Assembly (NCBI GenBank): GCA_041569895.1
Contig: JBFFXF010000290.1
Span: 1 to 8,977 of the forward strand
Length of the DNA: 8,977 nt
Reading direction: 5' to 3'
Source: JBFFXF01 sp041569895
GTDB taxonomy: Bacteria; Planctomycetota; UBA8108; JACQVS01
The notes beneath the pieces were generated by a model that did not search any database, was not told where the DNA came from, and was given only the letters and a program-made list of their open reading frames with translations. The first letter of the stretch is position 1. Every line of letters begins with the position of its first letter. Both the position numbers and the translations under genes were made by a program. Positions 1 through 5,660 of this stretch are shown one piece after another.

Positions 1-1024
1 GCTCCTTCGCGTAATCGCCGTGCGGGTTCCAAGCAAAACCGTAATCGCCTCCCATGCCGAGCCGTCCGCCCGCAGCCAGAATGCGCCGAGCCGATTCGGC
101 TCCGCCGTCGAGCGTTTCCTGATGGCCGTCGATTACCTTTTGGGACATCCCGAACTCAGGTCCGCGTTCGATGCTCATCAGTTCGAAGTACAGTGCCGGC
201 ACGACGGCCACGTCGCGCTCCAGCAGCAAGGCCAGCGTCTCGTCGTCGATGAACGTGCCGTGCTCCAGCGTGTCGTAGCCGGCCTTCAGCGCATTCTTGA
301 TGCCCTCGGTCGCGCGGCAGTGACCGGTGACCTTCATGCCGTGGTTGTGCGCCGTCTGCACCACCGCGTGCATCTCCTCGAACGTCATGCAGAGCGTGTG
401 GTGGTCGTTGACGTCCGGCGCGGCGGCGTCGCCGGTCGGGTAAGTCTTGACCCACTCGATGCCGTCCTTGACCAGCTTGCGCACCGCGGCGCGCGCCTCG
501 TCCGCGCCGTTGATGCAGAGCACGAGGCCCTCCATGCCGATCCTGCGGAAGTCGGGGTTCCAGTCCATCAGACCGCCGACGCCGCAGATCTCGCGACCGC
601 TCGCCGCGAGTCGTGGACCGACGACGAGGTCCTCGTCGATCGCCTTCTTCAGCCACACGTCGACGTTGAACAGGCTCCCCCCGCTCCGCGCCGCCGTGTA
701 GCCGCACTCGAGCGCCGTCCTGCAGTTGACCGTCGCCAGGATGGTGACGTACTCGACGGGGTACTTGATGTCGAGGTCCTGCAGCTCGGCGACGTTGAAG
801 TACGTCGCGTGGTAGTGCGCCTCGATCAGCCCCGGCATGATGGTGCCGCCGCGCGCGTCGATCTCGACCGCGTCCGGCGAGACCGGCGGAGCGCCGGCCA
901 CCGGACCCGCGTAGGTGATCGTGCCGTCGTCGATGACGAGCGCCGCATCGGCGACCGCCGGCGCGCCGGTGCCATCGACGAGCTGTCCGTTGACGATCCG
1001 CGTCGTGCCGCTGGCAGTCTTCAT
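1..1024 (-). CDS. Metal-dependent amidohydrolase, imidazolonepropionase/prolidase-like (C-terminus outside window)
   Basis: A member of the amidohydrolase superfamily, predicted to hydrolyse an amide or related bond in the cytoplasm using a binuclear metal centre; the substrate cannot be told. The frame is open for 341 codons to the window edge, so roughly 60-100 residues of a typical 400-430 residue enzyme are missing. Seen directly: an N-terminal beta-sandwich start with NGQLVDGTG, then MPGLIEAHYH with the metal pair H70 and H72, the candidate carboxylated K193 in VKTYPTGD, H235 in TGHCRATEG, H255 in LEHGTF and D327 in GGDYGF. All six expected metal positions are therefore present, so the enzyme looks active. 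There is no signal peptide. The ATG start is chosen because it overlaps the upstream haem-protein stop as ATGA (1021-1024), which implies translational coupling. Family-level identification is firm. Imidazolonepropionase itself is unlikely because no other histidine-degradation gene is nearby. Confidence 0.9.
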   Translation of the reverse strand, partial: MKTASGTTRIVNGQLVDGTGAPAVADAALVIDDGTITYAGPVAGAPPVSPDAVEIDARGGTIMPGLIEAHYHATYFNVAELQDLDIKYPVEYVTILATVNCRTALECGYTAARSGGSLFNVDVWLKKAIDEDLVVGPRLAASGREICGVGGLMDWNPDFRRIGMEGLVLCINGADEARAAVRKLVKDGIEWVKTYPTGDAAAPDVNDHHTLCMTFEEMHAVVQTAHNHGMKVTGHCRATEGIKNALKAGYDTLEHGTFIDDETLALLLERDVAVVPALYFELMSIERGPEFGMSQKVIDGHQETLDGGAESARRILAAGGRLGMGGDYGFAWNPHGDYAKE

Positions 1025-4000
1025 TGGCCGCGCTCCTGTGACGGACGTGTTCCTCCCCGACGGCCGGGCTCCCCGGCCCGGCGACGGAACGCCGGGTGGT
1101 CGCGATCTCCCTCGGAGACCAGATACGCGATCAGGTCGAGCACCTCGTCGCGGTTCAGCCGGTCGAGCAGCGCAGAGGGCATCGGCGAGGTCTCGAGCGG
1201 CGTCACCCGGCGCACCTCGTGCGCCCGGACGGTGACGGTGCGACCCGGCTCCATCATGTCCGGCATCAGGTGGTAGGTCCCCGACTCCTGAAAGCTGACG
1301 CGACCGATCAGCACGCTGCCGTCGGTCTTCTGGATCTGCACCATGCGGTACTGGTCCGACACGGTCTTCCCCGGCTCGCTCAACGCCTCGACGACGTCTC
1401 GCAGCGTGAAGCGCGCGCCGAGCCCGATCAGGCGCGGGCCGACCGTGCCGCCGGTGTCGCCGACGCGATGGCAGACGCTGCACTTCGCCGCGGCGAACAT
1501 CGTCTCGCCGTTGTCGAAGTCGCGTCCCTCGAGACCCGACTCGAGCTCCGCCAGGACCGCCGCCGTGGTCCACTCGCGGCCCGGGCCGCGTGGCTCGGGG
1601 AGCGTCGACGGATCGATCACCGGGTCCCGGCCCGGCTCGATCGACGCCATCTCGTCGCGCAGCTCCCGCGGCACGCGCTCGAGGGCGCTGTCGCGGGTCC
1701 GCTGCCAGAAACCGCGGTACTGGTGTCCCCCCTTCGAATGCCCCATGCCATCGGCGATGAGCTGGAAGTAGCGCCGGCGCAGGTCCGGCGTCCAGCCGCG
1801 ATCGACCCAGACCAGCATCTGCGCCAGGTGCATGCGGTGCACCATCGGCGCGGCGTCGAGCATGTCGGCGACCGCCTTGCCGTACTTGTCGTTGCGCGCG
1901 AAGTAGCCGGTGCCGAGCGTCTCGGGGTGGCCCGCGTCGGCCTCCATCATGTCGACGATGCGCTCGACGACGTCCGGCGCGTTCAGGAAGCAGAGCAGCC
2001 GCGCCAGCTCTCTCGACACCAGCCCGTCGGGGTCGGGCAGCGCCCCGCCGAGCCGCTCGATGACCGCGCCGGCGAGCGGCCTGACGCCGTCGCCGCCGCG
2101 GGCGAACGCCAGCTCGTGGATGCGAAGCACGGCGATCTTCCGCTCGTCCGAGCAGCGCGCGAAGTCGATGGCGCCGAGGGCCTCGATCACCGATCGCTGA
2201 TCGCGCGCATCCCCCTGCCTGGCGAGCGCGAGCAGCGCGACGATCCGCCGATCGGGATCCTCCTCGCCCAGCGCACGGTCTCTCCACGACTCGACCGGCT
2301 GCCGCTCGATGGCGATGCGCGCCGCGTAGCGGATGGCGCGGTCGGCATGACCGAGGTGCGGCCAGGCCGCCTCGACCGCCGCGGCGTCGGGCTCGCCGTG
2401 GAACGACTCGAGACGGCGGCGCAGGGCGCGCAGTGCGCTCGCGTCGCTCTCGCCGGGAGCGGTCGCCACGCCGGTCGGCTCGTCGCCGGTGTACCGCACC
2501 CGATAGACCGCCGAGGTCAGCCTGCGCCCGCCGACGACGAAGTACATCGCGCCGTCACTCGCGATGACCGCGTCGGTCACCGGCAGCGCGCGACCGCCGA
2601 CGAACTCCTCGATGGTGGCGCGGTAGGTGGCGCCGTCCGGCTCGAGATGGACGGCGTGGATGGTCCCGAAGGTCCAGTCACAGGCGTAGAGCGCGCGCTG
2701 GAATTTGGCGGGGAAGCGCGCGCCGTGGCCGAAGGTGAGCCCCGTCGGCGAGGCGGGGCCGACGTTGATCACGGGCTGCACGCTGTCGGGATAGTACTCG
2801 GGCCACTTGCCGGTGCCGCCCCGCCAGCCGTACTCGCCGCCGCTCACCAGGTGGCAGATGCGCGCCGGACGGTACCACGGCGTGCCGAGGTCCCACTCCA
2901 TGTCCGAATCGAAGGTGAAGAGCTCGCCGTCCTCGTTGAACGCGAGGTCGTAGCTGTTGCGCAGCCCGCTGCAGATGAGCTCCCAGTGGCGGCCCTCCGG
3001 GTCGAACCGGGCGACCCAGCCGGCGGTGGTGTGCCGCGTGGTGTCGAAACCGGGCGGCATCAGGTGATCGGGGCCGTCGACGCGGACCGTGCGGCGCGCT
3101 CGCACGACGCCGGGCGGACGCGTGCCGTTCCCCGACATGACGTAGATCCACCGGCCGTCCGGCGACACCACCATGTTGTGGGGCCCGTGCTCGCCGCTCC
3201 CGCCGAGCCGCACGATGCGGTCGATGGTGTCGAGCTCGCCGTCGCCGTCGGTGTCGCGCAGGCGATGGATCCCCTGCTCGATCGAGCCCTTCTCGGCGAC
3301 CATGACGTAGAGGCTGTCGAACGCGTGCAGCAGGCCGTGCGACCAGCCGACCTTCGCGGCGACCCCGCCGAGCCGCTCGACCCTCGTCCGCGCCGCGTCG
3401 TCGCCGATGGCCGGCGGCGTGATGCGGAAGAGCCCGGGACGGTGCTGCGCGGCGGCGATCAGGCGCCCTCCCGGAGCCGCGGCGAGCGCCGTCCACGAGC
3501 CCATCTCGCGCGGCACGGTGAGGATCCGCTCCGCGACGAAGCCCGGCGCGGTCTTCACCGCGGACGCCTCGGCCGGCTCGAGCGGATGGCCGGGACGGTA
3601 CCAGTAGGGCTCGCCCGCGTAGGGGTCATCGCCCTTCCCGCGCCGGTCACGTTCGTCGTCTCGATCCTCGCGCTCCTCGCCGCCGTCGTCGAGGCGTCGC
3701 ACCTCGATGCGCGGCGGCTCGATGTAGATGGAGAAGCGGACCGTCGAGCCGCAGCCCTCGTCGGTGCCCTGGGTGTCGAGACCGGCCAGCGCCCGGAAGC
3801 GGGTGGCGCCCTCCGGGACCTCGTACGCGATGATCGACGTCGCGTGCGCGCCGAGCGCGTCGCGGTAGCGCTTGCCGTCGATGCGCAGCGGGCCGTTCTC
3901 GGCGTTGCGGCCGATCCTCACCCTGCCCCAGCTGGTGCGCACGCTCTTCCACTCGCGCTCCGTGAGCTTGACGTCGCCGCCCGGCGTCACGAAGCGCGGC

Positions 4001-4260
4001 TTCGCCCAGTTGGCGAAGTCGCACGCGATGCCGTCGCCGGCGTCCGTCGCCACCAGGTAGATCTCGCGCGCGCGGGAGATGTCGACGTCGATCTCGATGG
4101 CGTGCCCGGGCGTCCGGGCGGTGATCACGTCGCTCTCGAAGATCGGCTCCGGGCCCTCGGCCGCGAGCGCTGCGGGAAGCGCCACCACCGCCAGCGCCGG
4201 AATCGCCAGCGTCGAAATCGCCAGCGCCGGAATCGCCAGAAGCCGTTTCATCGGGGACAT
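1021..4260 (-). CDS. Exported NPCBM / beta-propeller dehydrogenase-like / HEAT-like / PVC-type haem c protein
   Basis: A large multidomain exported protein of the type annotated in planctomycetes as putative membrane-bound dehydrogenase with a CxxCH haem domain. Numbering is from the ATG at 4260 (1079 residues). Residues 4-34 form a signal peptide (MKRLL, long Ala/Leu/Ile core, likely cleavage near ALAA/EGPEP). Residues 36-182 resemble an NPCBM sugar-binding module (ALGAHATSIIAYEVPEG, FRALAGLDTQGTDEGCGSTV). Residues 190-213 are a highly charged Glu/Asp/Arg linker. Residues about 240-610 resemble a sugar-dehydrogenase-like propeller, with a calcium-loop-like DTDGDGELDTID at 336-347 and GPHNMVVSPDGRWIYV. 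Residues about 630-870 are helical and HEAT-like. The C-terminal haem domain has C927-S-V-C-H931 and a likely distal ligand M1027 in TSPMPSALLDRL. It probably oxidises a sugar or similar compound and passes electrons to the haem, but this is inferred. Starts at 4251 (ATG) and 4296 (TTG) are also possible; none has a clear Shine-Dalgarno. Confidence 0.9.
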   Translation of the reverse strand: MSPMKRLLAIPALAISTLAIPALAVVALPAALAAEGPEPIFESDVITARTPGHAIEIDVDISRAREIYLVATDAGDGIACDFANWAKPRFVTPGGDVKLTEREWKSVRTSWGRVRIGRNAENGPLRIDGKRYRDALGAHATSIIAYEVPEGATRFRALAGLDTQGTDEGCGSTVRFSIYIEPPRIEVRRLDDGGEEREDRDDERDRRGKGDDPYAGEPYWYRPGHPLEPAEASAVKTAPGFVAERILTVPREMGSWTALAAAPGGRLIAAAQHRPGLFRITPPAIGDDAARTRVERLGGVAAKVGWSHGLLHAFDSLYVMVAEKGSIEQGIHRLRDTDGDGELDTIDRIVRLGGSGEHGPHNMVVSPDGRWIYVMSGNGTRPPGVVRARRTVRVDGPDHLMPPGFDTTRHTTAGWVARFDPEGRHWELICSGLRNSYDLAFNEDGELFTFDSDMEWDLGTPWYRPARICHLVSGGEYGWRGGTGKWPEYYPDSVQPVINVGPASPTGLTFGHGARFPAKFQRALYACDWTFGTIHAVHLEPDGATYRATIEEFVGGRALPVTDAVIASDGAMYFVVGGRRLTSAVYRVRYTGDEPTGVATAPGESDASALRALRRRLESFHGEPDAAAVEAAWPHLGHADRAIRYAARIAIERQPVESWRDRALGEEDPDRRIVALLALARQGDARDQRSVIEALGAIDFARCSDERKIAVLRIHELAFARGGDGVRPLAGAVIERLGGALPDPDGLVSRELARLLCFLNAPDVVERIVDMMEADAGHPETLGTGYFARNDKYGKAVADMLDAAPMVHRMHLAQMLVWVDRGWTPDLRRRYFQLIADGMGHSKGGHQYRGFWQRTRDSALERVPRELRDEMASIEPGRDPVIDPSTLPEPRGPGREWTTAAVLAELESGLEGRDFDNGETMFAAAKCSVCHRVGDTGGTVGPRLIGLGARFTLRDVVEALSEPGKTVSDQYRMVQIQKTDGSVLIGRVSFQESGTYHLMPDMMEPGRTVTVRAHEVRRVTPLETSPMPSALLDRLNRDEVLDLIAYLVSEGDRDHPAFRRRAGEPGRRGGTRPSQERGQ
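4189..4233 (-). repeat. Three tandem 15-bp units inside a signal-peptide coding region
   Basis: On the plus strand the unit CGCCAGCGCCGGAAT occurs at 4189-4203, again with two changes at 4204-4218 (CGCCAGCGTCGAAAT), and exactly at 4219-4233, followed by a partial CGCCAGA. The unit length is a multiple of three, so each copy adds five residues to the hydrophobic core of the haem protein's signal peptide (the repeated AIPAL / AISTL pattern). The proximal end of the 102-bp direct repeat lies inside the last unit. Confidence 0.85.
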
Positions 4261-4261
4261 G

Positions 4262-4316
4262 CCGCGATGATGTCGCTCACGGGGCGCGCGAGTCAACGAT
4301 CACGTGGGCATCGCGG
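4262..4316. repeat. Imperfectly spaced inverted repeat upstream of the haem-protein start
   Basis: CCGCGATG at 4262-4269 is exactly complementary in inverted orientation to CATCGCGG at 4309-4316, with 39 bases between, including a CACGTG palindrome at 4301-4306. In the duplicate copy the second arm is CAGCGCGG (5115-5122), so the symmetry is broken there by one base. It lies directly upstream of the preferred ATG at 4260 and could fold in the leader RNA, but an eight-base arm with a long loop can arise by chance at this GC content. No T-run follows, so it is not an intrinsic terminator. Confidence 0.3.
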
Positions 4317-4327
4317 ATCGGAGCCGC
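4300..4327 (-). pseudogene. Relic of the NTPase 3' end (last eight codons plus stop)
   Basis: Read on the minus strand this stretch encodes RLRSAMPT followed by TGA, matching the real NTPase C-terminus RLRSALPT and stop at 5106-5133 with a single residue change. The upstream sequence no longer resembles the NTPase: the similarity stops at 4327. It sits between the Uma2 stop and the haem-protein start and has no coding role of its own. It is direct evidence that this copy of the repeat was derived from an NTPase/haem-protein junction. Confidence 0.8.
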
Positions 4328-4339
4328 CGACGGCGCGTG

Positions 4340-4960
4340 CTACCAGATCCTGGCGAGCTCGAGGGTAAAGCCCGGGAGTACAGGGTCACCCGCGACGGTC
4401 GCGGGATCGTCGAGACAGCGCTCGTCGCACGCGCCGTCGGCGGTCTTCGTGTAGACCCAGACCTGCCGATTGAAGCGATCGATGAGCCAGCCGAGGCGAC
4501 TGCCGTTGGCGATGTACTCGCGCATCTTCGCCCGCAGGCGCGCCGGCGAGTCGTTGCGCGAGCGCAGCTCGAGCACGAAGTCAGGGCAGAGCGGTGGAAT
4601 CTCCTCGCGCTCGTCCTCGGAGAGGGCGTCCCAGCGAGATCGCGAGGCCCACGCGAGGTCGGGCGAGCGTTTGGCCCCGTTCGGGAGCGTGAAGGCGGTC
4701 GACGAGTCGAAGCCGACCCCGGTGCCGTCCCGCTCGACCCACGCACCGAATACGGCAGTGAGATCGAAGTTCCTGCGGCCGGTTTCTCCCCCCGTTGGCG
4801 GCGTGATGATGAGGTCTCCGTCGGCGGTCAGCTCGATGCGGAGGTCGCGGTTCAGGCTGCAGAGCTCGGAAAACTCCCGGTCCGTCATCCGCTTGAACGC
4901 CGGACCGAGGTGGAGGACGAGGGGCAGGAGGCTCGCGTCAGTAGTGTGCGTCGTGGACAT
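4340..4960 (-). CDS. Uma2 family (DUF820) PD-(D/E)XK nuclease-fold protein
   Basis: A 206-residue protein of the Uma2/DUF820 family, which has a restriction-endonuclease-like fold; the cellular function of the family is not established. Seen in the sequence: an N-terminal helical part with MTDREFSELCSLNRDLRIEL and DGDLIITPPTGGETGRRN (residues 25-64), then candidate catalytic positions P100-D101 in RSPDLAW, D127 and E131 in CPDFVLELRSRND, and K145 and Y149 in AKMREYIANG, followed by LGWLID (156-161) and a C-terminal LPGFTLEL. The length is typical, so it appears intact. The usual small residue two positions after the Glu is Arg here (R133), which may affect activity. The ATG at 4960 is the best start: a candidate promoter and palindrome lie directly upstream. 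It is separated from the NTPase by 145 bases and sits inside a direct-repeat-bounded cassette, suggesting independent acquisition and expression. Confidence 0.92.
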   Translation of the reverse strand: MSTTHTTDASLLPLVLHLGPAFKRMTDREFSELCSLNRDLRIELTADGDLIITPPTGGETGRRNFDLTAVFGAWVERDGTGVGFDSSTAFTLPNGAKRSPDLAWASRSRWDALSEDEREEIPPLCPDFVLELRSRNDSPARLRAKMREYIANGSRLGWLIDRFNRQVWVYTKTADGACDERCLDDPATVAGDPVLPGFTLELARIW

Positions 4961-4961
4961 G

Positions 4962-4990
4962 ATCGATCGTTTCGTCTCAGTCCGATCGAT
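4962..4990 (-). promoter_or_regulatory. Palindrome between the Uma2 candidate -10 and start codon
   Basis: ATCGATCG at 4962-4969 and CGATCGAT at 4983-4990 are perfect inverted complements separated by 13 bases. On the minus strand the distal arm overlaps the last two bases of the candidate -10 hexamer, and the other arm ends one base before the ATG. It could be a repressor operator or an RNA hairpin enclosing the only purine-rich stretch (GAGACGAAA) that might bind ribosomes. The symmetry is seen; the regulatory role is inferred. Confidence 0.45.
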
Positions 4991-5066
4991 TGTAGCCGGT
5001 CAACTCGGCCGTCGCCAATTCGGGGATCCGTGTCGGAATCGCCACAAGCCGTTTCATCGGGGACAT
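4977..5066 (-). pseudogene. Relic of the haem-protein 5' end, ending in a 29-codon open frame
   Basis: From 5066 the minus strand reads MSPMKRLVAIP, almost identical to the true haem-protein start MSPMKRLLAIP at 4260. The match ends at 5032, inside the next codon, after which the frame runs through unrelated sequence to a TGA at 4977-4979, giving 29 codons. The signal-peptide core is not completed, so it cannot be exported. It is best read as the orphaned start left behind when the Uma2 cassette separated the NTPase from the haem-protein gene. It overlaps the candidate Uma2 promoter. Confidence 0.75.
4989..5018 (-). promoter_or_regulatory. Candidate sigma-70-like promoter for the Uma2 gene
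   Basis: On the minus strand TTGGCG (5013-5018) and TACAAT (4989-4994) are separated by 18 bases, matching the -35 consensus at 4 of 6 and the -10 at 5 of 6 positions. The -10 ends 28 bases before the ATG at 4960. It lies wholly inside the cassette, between the end of repeat copy B and the Uma2 gene, so the gene would carry its own promoter. It is predicted by eye only. Confidence 0.4.
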
Positions 5067-5133
5067 GCCGCGATGATGTCGCTCACCGGCCGCGCGAGTC
5101 AACGATCACGTGGGCAGCGCGGATCGGAGCCGC
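5032..5133. repeat. Direct repeat, copy B (upstream flank of the Uma2 cassette)
   Basis: Partner of 4226-4327 at a constant 806-base offset, 97 of 102 positions identical. This copy contains the functional NTPase 3' end (RLRSALPT and TGA at 5106-5133), the 39-bp spacer, and a leftover haem-protein start at 5066. On the Uma2 side the similarity fades at 5032, which corresponds to a point inside the 15-bp tandem units of copy A. Confidence 0.95.
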
Positions 5134-5660
5134 TCGGCGAGAACGCCGACGAGGTCCTCGCGATTGCCCGGGGTGACCTCGACGAGCTCGACGTCCCGGC
5201 GCTCCTTGACCCGCCCGATGAATCCGCCGCCCTTCATGGCCACCGTGGCGAGCACCGGCCTCGCGCCGTCGAGGAGCTGCCGGGTCAGCGCGACGAACCG
5301 GGCGCTCAGGCACTCCATCTTGCCGATCTCGTCGATGACGAAGAGGTCGACGTCCTCGTCGTCGCGCTCGAGCTCGTCGCGGATGAGCTCCTCGAAGCCC
5401 CGCAGCTCGACGCCGTAGCGGCCGACGCGGTCGCGCGAGCTCGATGCCACGCTCGCCAGCGTCGTCGTGCCGCCGTTCAGGCCGATGGCGTCGAAGCCGA
5501 CACGCCGGCCATCGGGGCCGCGACGCTCCTCTGTGTAGAAGCCGGCGAGCCGCGCCGTGCCGAGACGGTCGATGACGCGCCGGACGAGCGTCGTCTTCCC
5601 GCAGCCCGGCAGCCCGGTGAGCAGGAGGCTCCGGGCGGTCGCCGGGCGTCCCGCGGTCAC
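5106..5660 (-). CDS. THEP1-type nucleoside-triphosphatase (NTPase_1 family)
   Basis: A 184-residue P-loop NTPase of the THEP1 family, whose members hydrolyse ATP, GTP and other NTPs in vitro; the biological role in bacteria is unclear. Seen: Walker A GLPGCGKT at residues 16-23, the family-typical GFYTEERRGPDGRRVGFD at 40-57, Walker B LFVIDEIGKME at 106-116, and GGGFIGRVKERRDVELVEVTP near the C-terminus. The length is typical for a complete single-domain protein with no signal peptide, so it is cytosolic. The start is a GTG at 5658-5660, chosen because it forms a GTGA overlap with the sulfatase stop and puts the P-loop 15 residues from the N-terminus as expected. The frame stays open much farther upstream, but that part is antisense-free shadow of the sulfatase gene. 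Its last eight codons are duplicated downstream at 4300-4327. Operon membership with the sulfatase is likely. Confidence 0.9.
   Translation of the reverse strand: MTAGRPATARSLLLTGLPGCGKTTLVRRVIDRLGTARLAGFYTEERRGPDGRRVGFDAIGLNGGTTTLASVASSSRDRVGRYGVELRGFEELIRDELERDDEDVDLFVIDEIGKMECLSARFVALTRQLLDGARPVLATVAMKGGGFIGRVKERRDVELVEVTPGNREDLVGVLAERLRSALPT

Larger units (their letters stand above)
4226..4327. repeat. Direct repeat, copy A (downstream flank of the Uma2 cassette)
   Basis: This 102-bp segment aligns without gaps to 5032-5133 at a constant offset of 806 bases. I count five mismatches, at 4227, 4239, 4281, 4284 and 4311, with an unbroken identical run of 41 bases at 4240-4280. Copy A contains the true start of the haem-protein gene (ATG at 4260) plus a 39-bp spacer and a leftover copy of the NTPase 3' end. 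Beyond 4327 the two copies diverge abruptly. Confidence 0.95.
4328..5031 (-). mobile_element. Uma2 cassette bracketed by the 102-bp direct repeats (putative insertion)
   Basis: The 704 bases between the two direct-repeat copies hold one complete Uma2-family gene, its candidate promoter and an upstream palindrome, and nothing resembling a transposase or integrase. Hand counts of four sampled 60-base rows within the gene (4441-4620 and 4861-4920) give 62-72 percent GC, and the promoter row 4981-5040 gives 60 percent. Rows from the haem-protein gene give 70-85 percent. The lower GC and the flanking repeats suggest acquired DNA. The repeats are far longer than target-site duplications of ordinary insertion sequences, so the insertion mechanism is unknown. 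Calling it mobile is an inference from structure only. Confidence 0.45.

Noticed and set aside
20..1276. Plus-strand open frame opposite the amidohydrolase
   Set aside because: The minus strand shows a complete set of amidohydrolase metal ligands; the plus frame has no motif and a biased Arg/Val/Ala composition.
4261..4296. TTG at 4296 as the haem-protein start
   Set aside because: It would put 12 or more charged residues (TRAPRERHHRG) before the signal peptide and lies in a spacer duplicated from the ancestral intergenic region; the ATG at 4260 or 4251 gives a normal signal peptide.
1096..4368. A plus-strand open frame of about 1090 codons exactly opposite the haem-protein gene
   Set aside because: It is in the antisense frame expected to stay open when codons are strongly G/C-biased at the third position, is extremely Arg/Ala/Val-rich with no recognisable domain, and the opposite strand has clear family motifs.
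4328..5031. Uma2 gene as part of a phage-defence or restriction-modification system
   Set aside because: There is no methyltransferase, specificity subunit, or other defence gene nearby; the nuclease-like fold alone does not support that role.
4226..5133. Direct repeats as CRISPR or attachment sites of an integrase-driven element
   Set aside because: There are only two copies, 102 bp long, made of coding relics of neighbouring genes, with no integrase, tRNA or spacer pattern.
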